A stretch of 64,000 bases of DNA from Rhizomys pruinosus (taxonomy: Eukaryota; Chordata; Mammalia; Rodentia; Spalacidae): positions 1,237,024 through 1,301,023 of the forward strand of contig VZQC01014000.1 in NCBI GenBank assembly GCA_009823505.1. The letters run 5' to 3'. Both the position numbers and the translations under genes were made by a program. Of this stretch, positions 34,584-45,465 are shown piece by piece. The stretch's first letter is position 1. Each line of letters begins with the position of its first letter. The notes beneath the pieces were generated by a model, which was not told the origin of the DNA, made no database searches, and was given only the letters and a program-made list of their open reading frames with translations.

Positions 34584-34748
34584 GCCGGGTGTGGTGGCGC
34601 ACGCCTTTAATCCTAGCACTTGGGAGGCAGAGGCAGGGGGATCTTTATGAGTTCAAGGCCAGCCTGGTCTACAGAGTGAGTTCCAGAACAGCTGGGGCTA
34701 CAGGGAGACCATGTCTTGAAAAGACAAAAACAAACAAACAAAAATAAT
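34584..34748 (+). repeat. B1 SINE
   Basis: Full sense B1 with an 'aaacaaacaaac' tail. The imperfect TSD is aaaaagaatcacatctg / aaaaagaattgcatctg. Confidence 0.93.
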
Positions 34749-34777
34749 AAAAAGAATTGCATCTGGATTTTTGTGTG

Positions 34778-34879
34778 AGAGATGTCCCCTTCTGACTTCT
34801 GCTGGTATTATACAACACAGGTGCATTTACATACATTCAGACAATACACTAATACACATAAAATAAAAATAATAAAATA
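34778..34879 (+). repeat. B2/B3 SINE 3' fragment
   Basis: 'ccccttctgacttctgctgg' to 'cactaatacacataaaataa' is the 3' half only. Confidence 0.75.
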
Positions 34880-35116
34880 GGGCTGGAGAGATGGCCTAGT
34901 GGTTAAGAGTGCCGACTGCTCTTGCAGAGGACCCGGGTTCGATCCCCAGCACCCACATGATGGCTGAAAACCATCTTTAACTCCAGTTCCAGGGGAGTCC
35001 AATGCCCTCTTCTGACCTCCGCGGCATCGCATGACATGGGTGCACAAACCTACATGCAGACAATACACTCACACACATACGAAAATAAATAAAATTTTAA
35101 AAAATTACAAAAAAAT
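34880..35116 (+). repeat. B2 SINE (short form)
   Basis: Full element inserted in or next to the A-rich tail of the preceding fragment. The flanks 'ataataaaata' repeat on both sides. Confidence 0.92.
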
Positions 35117-35235
35117 GATAATAAAATACTTTTAATTGTAAAACAGAGAAAGCTATAAGACAGAGAATAGTTGTTAAAGGGTTTCATGGAGGACATAGGA
35201 GTGTGGGAAAATTACATAGAGAATACTGAAACATG

Positions 35236-35396
35236 AACTTTCTAAGGAGGCAGCTGCCCTGCCTCCTGCCATGCCTCCCCTATCAAGATGGACTCTTCTC
35301 CCTCTGGAACTGTTGGCTCAAATAAGCTTTTCCTTCTATAAATTGCCTAGTTCATTCATAGTGTTTAATCACAGCAACAGAAAAGTGACTAATGCA
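35236..35396 (+). mobile_element. MaLR LTR 3' fragment
   Basis: 'tgttggctcaaataagcttt', 'tccttctataaattgcctag' and 'cagaaaagtgactaatgca' are the end of an ORR1/MT-type LTR. Confidence 0.75.
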
Positions 35397-35529
35397 GGTG
35401 GTACTTAAGCAACCTTCCTAGCCTCTGATGGCTTTGGTTTTTGTTTCTTCAGCCAATGTTGGTATTTTCAAATAACTTAACATTCAGAAATATACTTTGC
35501 CTCTCAAAACCCTTGTCATGTCAGCTGTA

Positions 35530-36023
35530 GCTTGAATATGATTGGTCCTCTCTGTCACTCTTACTAAAATGTGATGCCATCAGGTGGGGCATTTAAGAGG
35601 TGGTTGGGTCCCAAAGGGATATGAATAACCTCCTAGAGGGAGTTGCAGAGACAAGGTTAGTTACCTAGAAAGTGAGTTTCTGGGCTGGAGAGATGGCCTA
35701 GCGGTTAAGAGCGCCGACTGCTCTTACAGAGGACCTGGGTTTGATCCTCAGCACCCACATGGCGGCCGAGAACCATCTGAAACTCCAATTCCAGGAGAAC
35801 TCCAGTTCCAGGGGAATCCGAGACCCTCTTCTGACCTCCACGGCATTGCACGACACGGGTGCACAGACTTGCATGCAGACAGTACATTCATACGCATACA
35901 GAAATAAATAAAATAAAAAAAAAAAAGAAAGTGAGTTTCTATTAAATGAAGCTGCCCCTCATGTGCTGTCTCTTTCCCTCTTGGCCTTCATCTTTTCCAT
36001 CGGGTTATGTTGTAGTACAGGGT
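35530..36023 (+). mobile_element. MLT1-like MaLR LTR fossil split by a B2
   Basis: 'gcttgaatatgattggtcct', 'catcaggtggggcatttaag' and 'gaggtggttgggtcccaaag' follow MLT1-like LTRs. The element resumes after the B2 at 35,941. Confidence 0.6.
35682..35925 (+). repeat. B2 SINE (long form)
   Basis: Full B2 with the 17-bp internal duplication and the TSD agaaagtgagtttct at 35,667-35,681 and 35,926-35,940. Confidence 0.96.
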
Positions 36024-36245
36024 CCTCAACAGGTGCACCCACTGAATTTTGGACTTGTATCCTCTAAAACAGTTAACTAAGAAAAAAGAAAACGAAAAAG
36101 TATTTCCTTTGTAGATTACCTAGTCTCAAGTATTCCTCAACAGGTGCACCCACTGAATTTTGGACTTGTATCCTCTAAAACAGTTAAGTAAGAAAAAAGA
36201 AAACGAAAAAGTATTTCCTTTGTAGATTACCTAGTCTCAAGTATT
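36024..36245. repeat. Tandem duplication, 111-bp unit x 2
   Basis: The block starting 'cctcaacaggtgcacccact' at 36,024 repeats at 36,135 with only about one difference (gttaacta versus gttaagta). Confidence 0.95.
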
Positions 36246-36809
36246 CGGGTATAGCAACAGATAATAGACCAAGCCAACACCTTATTATTTTACTTATTGG
36301 CATTGTAACTTTATGTTGTCTCAAGTACTAACAACTAATCCTTTTTAGAGATGAGGAAACAGGCATAAAATGGTTAAATCACCAGAGTCATGCAATTAAT
36401 TACTTTCAAACCTAAAGAAGCAAGCAATTAGGCAGATCTATTGATATTACTGTGAATAAGTCATGTGACCTGTAATTATAAAACTTAAATTAGCAGCCTA
36501 GTAGAATAGCCAGTACTCTGTTTATTTTTCAAAATCACAAGACTTGAAAGTGACAGAAGACCCATAAAAGGTTAGGTCCTACTCTAAATAAAAGCCGAAC
36601 AAATTATCATTAAATGTGTTCTCTTTTTGAAATGTCTATTTGACTTTGTTAATAGCAACTCTATTCTCAGTAGTAACCAAAACTCAAGACAAAGTGTGAC
36701 CTTAATGTAATGATGTAGTTTGTTTAAATATAAACATTCAGATATTTGTGACTGATGTCTTTATTTTAGTTACATATAGCTAATTAATTTATTAAAATTA
36801 GTGTTTGCT
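36246..36809. other. Unique intergenic sequence
   Basis: AT-rich; nothing recognised. Confidence 0.45.
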
Positions 36810-37022
36810 GGTCTGGAGAGACGGTTCAGTGTTTAAGAGCACTGATTACTTTTGCAGAGGACCAGAGTTCAGTTCACAATACCCATGCGGTGGCTAACAA
36901 CCACTGTTAATTCCAGTTCTGAGCGGTCTGATGCTCTCTTCTGATCTTCATTAGCACTGCAGGACACAGGTTCACTTACATTCATGCAGGCAATATACTC
37001 AAACACGTAAAATAAAATCTTT
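36810..37022 (+). repeat. B2/B3-family SINE, diverged
   Basis: 'ggtctggagagacggttcag' head to 'actcaaacacgtaaaataaa' tail. Confidence 0.85.
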
Positions 37023-37268
37023 TTAATTATGCTTTCCAGCACACTGCATTGTTGCATTGGAAGTATTTGAAATTTTCTATCAAAGCACAGATTATAACTT
37101 ATTTTTGGAGTGAGCATATTTTTTTAAATATCTTACAACTACTGAAAAAGCAATGTCAGATTTATATTAGATGAATATTATTGGGAAAACGAGAAACAGG
37201 TAAAAATTTTAATGTATCTGTTTTTAGTCCCTATATTTCAAATTAACTTTATTTGAGGGGAATCTGTC

Positions 37269-37305
<37 letters not shown>

Positions 37306-38508
37306 TGTGATGACAATACAAAGAGCTGTCATATATCCTATACCTGGTTTCTTTTATTAGTCACAGGAAAATATGTTGGTATGGTATATTAACTAAAAGC
37401 CCATGTTTTTATTCAATTTTGTTTTTCTTAGTTGTTACCTTTTCAGTTCCAGGATACCACCCAAGATAATACATCATTTATGCATTATGAATCTGTGACA
37501 GCCTTTTATACTTTGTTTTGATAATCTTGATGGTTGTGATGACATGGGTGGTTTTGAGTTCAGGTCAGTGATCTGTAGAAAGCTCTTTACTGGGATTTAC
37601 CTATTGTTTCTCCTCATTAGATTGTGCTATAAGCCTGAGGACCCATCTAAAATAAGGACCACAGAGGCAAAGTGTCATTTTCACACATCATATCAAAGGC
37701 ACATGGCATCAAAATGGCTTGTTGTTGATATTGACCTTGATTATCTAGCATAGGTAGTGTTTTTCAGCATCTGTACTATAAAGCTATCCTTTCCTCTTAT
37801 TCCAAATACTCTTTACCACTCCCCCTCCCCATCACTATTTTGGTTCACATGTAAGGAGAGTCATTTACTTCTTAAAAATGTAAACAGAATGTGATTTATA
37901 ATTTTGAAAGCATGCATCATTAAAAAAATAGAATAATCAAAGCCTGGTGATTCTCAAAATCTTTGTAGGACATTCTCTCTATGACACATTTGAAATGTCC
38001 TTTTCCCAGTGTCTCAGATTTGGCAAGCCTTTATTTATGACACTGTACTAGATCCTAGGAACACTAATCTGAGACATCGTTTTTGTCTTGGGAGGTTTAA
38101 ATTGCTAAACCAAAACTCCATATCCTGACAGTCAAACTCACCCTAGTTTCTTTTGCTATGGTATTTAGGATATCTGCAAATTCATGCATCTTTTTAAACT
38201 CATTTTCATATGCTCATTTTCATATATTTGGGACAAGGCATGATTATTGGGGTAAGGTTGAACATTCTTCCTTTTCTTTTCAAAAAGCATAAATTTATCT
38301 TGTTTCAGGAAAATATAGTATTTCCTTAGCATCAAAATTTCCCTGGATCCTTTCCAGGAAGTAAGTTGGTCATAAAATATTGTATGCTGTCTGCTAGGTT
38401 TATCCTGCTGGCTCTTCTATTACTGAAAGGACAGGGTATGCAAGGATGGGAAGTCTAACAATACCCTAAACATTGTATCAGTTAAAGTATCTTTGGCTAC
38501 AAGTCTTT
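37023..38508. other. Unique intergenic sequence with an AT microsatellite
   Basis: AT-rich sequence. An (AT)n tract is at about 37,268-37,306. No gene recognised. Confidence 0.5.
37268..37306. repeat. (AT)n microsatellite
   Basis: About 18 AT units with one phase slip near the right end. Confidence 0.95.
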
Positions 38509-38715
38509 GGGCTAGTGAGATAGCTCAGCAGTTAAGAGCACTTGCTGCTCTTCCAGAGAACCATGTTCAGTTACCAGGACCCACATAAGGTGGCTTCTAA
38601 CTGTATTCCAGTTCCAAGGAATCTGATACCCTTGTCTGGCCTTCCCAAGCACCTGCACACATGTGGTCCACATACTTCCAGATGAGCACACCCACATCAT
38701 ATAAAATAAAATTAC
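38509..38715 (+). repeat. B2/B3-family SINE, diverged
   Basis: 'gggctagtgagatagctcag' head to 'cacatcatataaaataaaat' tail. Confidence 0.85.
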
Positions 38716-40071
38716 AAAAAATAGAGTTTCTAAGAAATCCAATGTTATTCTATCCAAGATACTGGAGTCAGGGATGGATATCAAGAACCCCGAAACTATT
38801 TTTTCCCCAGAAGAACACTGGCAGTTTTGAAGTGACCAGCCATTCTTCTACTCTACCTCTTCCAAACACAGGAAGCACAGCTGGAGAGAATAAACACTGT
38901 CTTTCCCCTTATTTTAAACTTCTCCTGACAAGTCAGCAACCCCAGGAGCCATTGGTATGTGTCAGTGCTATGGATCCACAAACAGTCGATGTCGGACACA
39001 GGAGGGTTTGAAGGAACCCAGACCTGACTATGCTGTGGTGGGAGTGCCAGAGAGAATGAGTGAGAGCAGAGATGTGGAGTTTTAGTAAATTCAGTGAGCT
39101 CTTTTTCAGGTTCGTGTGTGTGAGAGAGAGAAAGTAAGGAGGGAGTGAATCTTGTATGGGAGAGCAAGGCCTGTTCTCCTTACAGTATTTCCTGGCAGGC
39201 CGTTGGTTTAAACCACATTTAGAGCTGGTATTGTTCTCCTCTGGCATCCTCTGCCTTTCTTGAATGATGTTTTCAGGGTCAGTATCTTCTCCCTCACAAT
39301 AGCTCTCTGCTTTCCTGATACACAGTGAAACTCATTTTTTCTGTCATTTATTTTAGTTTGTAAGCCTGATTCAAACTAGAGATTATTTTAGACACAGGCT
39401 TCCTTTTTAGTGCTTTCTTGGCTTTTAATTTATGGAAATTTCAGTAATTATGGAGGAAAATAAAGAATTACAGTAAATATTGGTCTACTGCCAATCTTAA
39501 GAGGCCAATGTCTTAGATTTATAATCAAGTTCACTTGTTTGTTGAAAATTACTTTCTCAATTAGAGAAGGAAAACAATTTGTTAATCCCTATGCCCTGCC
39601 CTAAATCCTAGTCCTTGATAAAACAGTGCTGTTTCTCTAGGTATGTCTCTCTTTGTCATGGGTTAATATCCTTTATTCTTTCTTTCTTTTTCTTTTTTTG
39701 GTGGTTCCTTGTTTTTTACTCTGTGTCTTACATGCTAAGGATATGAGTACAGGAACATGACATCAAGATCGTTGCCATGATTTTTGTACGGTATTTAATC
39801 AGTATTAGTATATTAAATACCATGTACATGTTCTGAGCATCTGTGCTGCTCTAGGTACAAAATTGCATATGGACCAAGATCAGAACCAGAGCATCAAGAT
39901 TGAAAACAAAGACCCAAAATTGGTGATAATTAATTAACTTTTATGACTTGGTAGGGGATATTAATATATCTTAGCCATAGTTATTTTATTGTAAAGTAAG
40001 ACAGTATTTATCTCAAGGACTGTTTTGATGTTGAATGAGATAGTTGGTATGAAAGTGCACTATAAGAAATG
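38716..40071. other. Unique intergenic sequence
   Basis: No element or gene recognised. Overlapping open frames near 38,660-39,250 on both strands show no domain. Confidence 0.45.
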
Positions 40072-40190
40072 TGGGGAGGCAGAGGCAGGCATATCTTTGT
40101 GAGTTCAAAGCCAGCCTGGTCTACAGAGTGAGTTCCAGGACAGCTGGAGCTGCAGGGAGACCCTGTCTTAAAAAGACCAAAAAAAAAAAG
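40072..40190 (+). repeat. B1 SINE, 5' truncated
   Basis: Begins inside the element at 'ggcagaggcaggcatatctt' and ends 'aaaaagaccaaaaa'. An agaaatgtgg TSD at about 40,066 and 40,219 encloses the B1 and the GA tract. Confidence 0.88.
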
Positions 40191-40199
40191 AAAGAAAAA

Positions 40200-40222
40200 A
40201 AAGAGAGAGAGAGAGAGAGAGA
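40200..40222. repeat. (GA)n tract
   Basis: About 11 GA units grown at the end of the A-rich tail of the preceding B1. Confidence 0.9.
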
Positions 40223-40227
40223 AATGT

Positions 40228-40372
40228 GGCTGGGTGTGATAGAACAAGCCTATAATCCCAGCACTTGGGAGGCAGAGGCAGGAGGATCTCTATGAGTTCA
40301 AGGCCAGCATGGTCTACAGAGTGAGTTCCAGGCCAGCTGGGACTATAGGGAAACCCCGTCTCAAAAAAAAAG
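40228..40372 (+). repeat. B1 SINE
   Basis: 'ggctgggtgtgatagaacaa' to 'gaaaccccgtctcaaaaaaa'. A third B1 follows in its A-tail. Confidence 0.9.
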
Positions 40373-40373
40373 A

Positions 40374-40456
40374 GCCGGGCGTGGTGGCACAAGCCTTTAA
40401 TCCCAGCACTTGGGAGGCAGAGGCAGGAGGATCTCTCTGAGTTCAAGGCCAGCAAG
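40374..40456 (+). repeat. B1 SINE, 3' truncated
   Basis: 'gccgggcgtggtggcacaag' to 'gagttcaaggccagcaaggt'; the body stops halfway. Confidence 0.88.
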
Positions 40457-40618
40457 GTATAGGAAGATGTAATAAGGATAAATTGAAATATTTTTGGTGT
40501 TTTAAGAAAAGCAAAACAGAGAGAAAGAATAAAGCAAATTAGTAGACTGTTTTATTCAGGCAAAAACATGTAGCTGGCTGATGTCACTTCCCAGCTCACA
40601 TCTCCTTAGCCGATCCTC

Positions 40619-41812
40619 TTTGTCTGCTGTGTTTAGATGGATATTTACTCATCTCCCATGGTCCACTATGTCAACTGTGTTTAGATGGACACTTACTCGT
40701 CTCCCATGGTCCTCTATGTCAGCTGTGTTTAGATGGATACTTACTCGTCTCCTATGGTCCTCTATGTCAGCTGTGTTTAGATGGATACTTACTCGTCTCC
40801 CATGGTCCTCTATGTCAGCTGTGTTTAGATGGATACTTACGCGTCTCCCATGGTCCTCTATGTCAGCTGTGTTTAGATGGATACTTACTCGTCTCCCATG
40901 GTCCTCTATGTCAGCTGTGTTTAGATGGATACTTACTCGTCTCCCATGGTCCTCTTTGTCAGCTGTGTTTAGATGGATACTTACTCGTCTCCCATGGTCC
41001 TCTATGTCAGCTGTGTTTAGATGGACACTTACTCGTCTCCCATGGTCCTCTATGTCAGCTGTGTTTAGATGGATACTTACTCGTCTCCCATGGTCCTCTA
41101 TGTCAGCTGTGTTTAGATGGATACTTACTCGTCTCCCATGGTCCTCTATGTCAGCTGTGTTTAGATGGACACTTACTCGTCTCCCATGGTCCTCTATGTC
41201 AGCTGTGTTTAGATGGATACTTACTCGTCTCCCATGGTCCTCTATGTCAGCTGTGTTTAGATGGATACTTACTCGTCTCCCATGGTCCTCTATGTCAGCT
41301 GTGTTTAGATGGATACTTACTCGTCTCCCATGGTCCTCTATGTCAGCTGTGTTTAGATGGATGCTTACTCGTCTCCCATGGTCCTCATTGTCAGCTGTGT
41401 TTAGATGGATACTTACTCATCTCCCATGGTCCTCTATGTCAACTGTGTTTAGATGGATACTTACTCGTCTCCCATGGTCCTCATTGTCAGCTGCATTTAG
41501 ATGGATACTTACTTGTCTCCCATGGTCCTCTATGTCAGCTGTGTTTAGATGGATACTTACTCATCTCCCATGGTCCTCTATGTCACTGTGTTTAGATGGA
41601 TACTTACTTGTCTCCCATGGTCCTCTATGTCAGCTGTGTTTAGATGGATACTTACTCATCTCCCATGGTCCTCTATGTCAATTGTGTTTAGATGGATACT
41701 TACTTGTCTCCCATGGTCCTCTATGTCAGCTGTGTTTAGATGGATACTTACTCATCTCCCATGGTCCTCTATGTCAGCTGTGTTTAGATGGATACTTACT
41801 TGTCTCCCAGGG
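40619..41812. repeat. Minisatellite, 48-bp unit x 25
   Basis: The anchor 'tttagatgga' recurs exactly every 48 bases from 40,632 to 41,544, then at 41,591 (a 47-base unit), 41,639, 41,687, 41,735 and 41,783: 25 units. Central units are almost identical. Edge units carry more substitutions. Because 48 is divisible by three and the unit has no stop in this frame, it gives a long open frame with a 16-residue period, not a recognisable gene. Confidence 0.97.
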
Positions 41813-42097
41813 CTTCCTACTTTATGCACTCCAACCTGAGGCCTCTCAGGGAATTAACTTTCGAGGGAGCAAATCTCAGCAAGGAAAGGGCGAGTACTGA
41901 CGCTGGGCTCTTCCCCTGGCACTTCCTGTCTCATTTCCCCTTTCCCTCACCATGCTTTCTAGATCTCCTCCCAGATAAACTTCAAGCACCCAAATCTTCA
42001 TCTCAGAATCTGCTTTTTGGTGAAACATACAGTAAGACACTTCATTTTTTCAAAATTTTAAAAAAGATTTATTTTTAAATTATGTGTGTGCATACTC
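41813..42097. other. Unique sequence after the minisatellite
   Basis: Nothing recognised. Confidence 0.4.
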
Positions 42098-42497
42098 TAG
42101 TCACTTTCTACTGCCTTGTTAAAACACTGACCAAAAGCACCTTGGGTAGGAAATGATTTGTTCCCCTTTACAGCTTACTGTCCATCACTGAGGGAAGTCA
42201 GGCAAGATCTCAAGGCAGGAACCTAGAGGCAGGAACTGGAGTGCAGACCGTGGAGGAACACTGCTTACTGGCTTGCTTCTCCTGGCTTACTCAACTCCTT
42301 ATCTTGCGTTGCCCAGGCCCACCTTCCTAGGCATGGCTTCACCCACAGAGGGCTGGGGCTTCCCACCTCTCAACAATCAAGAAAATGCCCCACAGACATG
42401 CCCACAGTGCCATCTGATGGAGATAGTTTCTCAGTTGAGGCTCCCTTTTCCCACATGACTCTAGTTTGTCTCAAGTTGACAAAAATCAAGCACCACA
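42098..42497 (-). mobile_element. MT-type MaLR LTR, antisense, nearly complete
   Basis: 'gtcactttctactgccttgt', 'gctggggcttcccacctctc' and 'gtctcaagttgacaaaaatc' follow an MT-type LTR in reverse. Confidence 0.85.
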
Positions 42498-42498
42498 A

Positions 42499-42586
42499 TG
42501 TGTGTGCTCCTGTGTGTGTATGTGTATGTGTGTTTGTGTGTTTGTTTGTGTGTGTCTGTGTGTGTTTGTGTGTGTGTCTGTGTGTA
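42499..42586. repeat. (TG)n-rich microsatellite
   Basis: Imperfect TG tract with 'tgtttg' and 'tgtctg' variants, lying at the tail side of an antisense B2/B3 fragment. Confidence 0.93.
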
Positions 42587-42587
42587 A

Positions 42588-42716
42588 CACCACGTGCATG
42601 GCCAGAAGAAAGCACCAGATCCCTTCGAGGTAGCTTACAGGCAGTTGTAAGCTGCTTGACCTGGGTGCTGGGAATAGAACTCGGGGTTCTCTGCAAGAGC
42701 CACCTCTCCAGCTCAC
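42588..42716 (-). repeat. B2/B3-family SINE fragment, antisense
   Basis: 'gacctgggtgctgggaatag' and 'gcaagagccacctctccagc'. Confidence 0.8.
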
Positions 42717-45240
42717 AGTTTTCAAAAAATTTTTAAATTCTGTTATAATGATGTGTAAGACTTGAGTTTACAGATGTATCTTAGCAATGGTTTACCTTTG
42801 GTTTTAGTCTTTGCTTTTAATTTTCCTGTTTATAAACATTTCTGTGTATAATGTATGGCAAATTAAAGAGTAGGACAGGAAGAAGGTAGAAGAAAAGAGG
42901 CGAAGAACTGAAAACTAATCTCTTTCATACAAGTCAATTGAATGAATTTTTTTTTGTAGAAGGAAGTCGCACTTTTAAAGTGTGAATCAAGCCAGTCATG
43001 AGGCATAGGTGAGAGAACAGTGTGAGCCACTAGATGGAAAGAATGAAGACACTGTCGTCATTCTCTGACCCCAATATGCTTTAGATACCTTTTTATAAAT
43101 CTCGACTCTTCATTTTGCTTCTTTGGCCCCCATACTGTACTCCCCCAATTCCTATTTCTTGACCCATTTCTTACCCCTCAAGGTGACACATTAAATCTGC
43201 ATATGAAAAAAGCGACGACACTTAAAGCAAGACTGCAAAATGCACTGCTTTGTCTCTGAGTTCTGAAGTTGGATGGACCGCAGGGACAGACCCAGATCTG
43301 AGAGGAAGGAGCAGGGAGAAAGGGGATGACCAGTGTAAGGAAGTGCTGACAAATGTGTCCCCAAATATCATATGCGGGATATCACTCCTATACTGAATCT
43401 CATGAATAACAATCTTAATCATATGCCTGAGGATTGCTGCTCTTTGCCCATCTCCCAAAGTGTGCAAAATAAAATCTACACATCCCAGATGTGACTCTCT
43501 TGAAGACAGATCCAAGGGCAGGGAAGAAAAGAAGTGTCACAAGAGATGAAAATACAAAGACGCCCCGAGGAAGAGAAGTAGCATACCCTCCTGAAAAAAA
43601 AAAAAAGAAAATATAAAGACTGCAAGCTGAGAAGGAGGCTGTTTTCATGCCACTGGCTCAGAACACACACACAGTAGGCAGCCTTTGCCCTATGGCAACC
43701 ACCAGCACTACCTCAAAGGAGTGATTTTCAATCTACAGTGTGGAGAACTTTCATCAAATGATACAAGAGTTGCTTTGAGGAGAGGTATGAAGAGACTCAA
43801 GTATGATAAGACTCATGTGACAGTCCAAAGTCAGGGAAGAAGGGTAACCCTCTTACCATTTTGGCTAGCTACCCACTCTAGACCTAAAAAGTTGGAACAC
43901 GCTGTATCATTTCCCATCTAGATATTTTAGTATGTTTCCTGAGAGACCTAGCCATATTGTGCCATGAAATCTGAAGCAAAAACCTGATCTCCTGAGCACC
44001 AGATTTTTGAACCAGGAACAAGGACTTGGCTAACTAAAAATCTGAAGAAAAACAAAACAAAACAAAATCCCTATTGCTAACATCTTCCCTAAATTCAGCA
44101 CTTGCTTTATAGAGCACAGCGGATTGTTTCTTCTCTCACTTGGTGCCTTTGAAGAGACAAAAGTTATTCTAGTAAGAGTGAATCGGCCTTATGTAGGCAT
44201 TCTGTGCAAGGAAGAGATTGGAATGTTTGATTACAGGAAAACAGGAGCCTATTTACTGACCTGGGACTGGATTCGGTGAGGACGCAAAGCTCCTAGGGAC
44301 TTGACTGCCCCACCACCACCATGCAAGCCTACTCTGTGCCTCTGACTTTCTTCCCAAAGTCTTTCTCTGAAGCAGTGAAAACTTACATAGCTGTATGCAA
44401 GGCAAGCCAAAGAATAGGTTAGAATGTCTTTGGGGGAGCTGCCAACCAAAAAGGCTAAGCAGTAGCAGGGGACAGATGCTTCCACTTCCTAGTCTTTGCA
44501 AGGACACTTTTCAACTGTCCTCCATATGGCTCCCCAGAGGACTTACTGAGACTCAGTCATTCAGATGACAGGGATGGTTAGCTCAGTAAAGCACTGCTTA
44601 TTGTGTGTTCCTTCTCTCTAAAAGCTTCTTTCCTCCTTCCTATCGTCTATAGTCTGCAAAAACAAATCACATAACTCAAGTCCTTATCTCAGACTCTGCC
44701 TTTGAGGTAAGGCAAGCAAAAACCACAATACCAAATGTACTCCAAGAAAGCAGACCCTCAGGAAAAGATTCTGGAAATGGTTTATCTTCTAGTCAGTTGA
44801 AAACAAAACTCCATTACATTTAGTGTCAGTTGCCTCAGGCATAACTAGCAAATTCTCATCTGGGTGGATCAGGTACTGTGGAAGGAGGAGCTTTGCTTAT
44901 ATAGGCTCTCCAACATTGGAATGAAAAGGGGCAGTGTTCATTATAAGAGTACTGCAGTGGCTGGTTTTCATGAAACGTCTTAGTAGTCTTAAATGTCTCA
45001 AAGAAAAAGACAACAAATGATTCAAGCTGTTCTGTGAAAGTCAAATTTCCTCACTGAGTGTAAATAAAGAGACTGTAGGAAAAGATAAAACTCTGTACTG
45101 AAAACTGGGCTCAGAGTTTAATTACAGGGTGGCAGAAAGGGGAAGGACACTGGATGTGAAGATCTCCTAATATCAGATATCTATGTCAAAGAAACCACTC
45201 TGATGGAAGAGCGGAAGCCCGAGACTTGGTATGAAGACAC
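42717..45240. other. Unique intergenic sequence
   Basis: 2.5 kb without a recognisable repeat or gene. Open frames (for example - strand 43,222-43,515 and 44,249-44,507) are short and without domains. Confidence 0.5.
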
Positions 45241-45251
45241 CTGGGAGGACA

Positions 45252-45465
45252 CATGGATGTGCAAGTGAACATCAGTGCGGATGTTAATGTGAATATTGAT
45301 GCAGATATTGGTGTGTATTCAGATGTGGCTGTCAATATGGAAATGAGTATGTATGTGGGTGTGGTTATGCAGATATAGATGTGGATATATAGATATAGAT
45401 GTGGCTATGTAGATATAGATGTGGACTAGGATGTGGTGATGGACGGGGCTATGAATATAGATAAC
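45252..45465. repeat. Degenerate GATGTG/GATATA repeat with a 20-bp core
   Basis: A loose array of gatgtgg, gatatag and aatatgg words. A clear core of three 20-base units starts at 45,371, 45,391 and 45,411 ('agatatagatgtggctatgt'). Confidence 0.85.

Noticed and set aside
40619..41812. CRISPR-like array
   Set aside because: The units are contiguous with no unique spacers, and the context is a rodent genome.
40581..41900. A repeat-protein gene
   Set aside because: The frame exists only because the 48-bp unit is a multiple of three without stops. No homology, promoter or splice evidence. Kept as a minisatellite.
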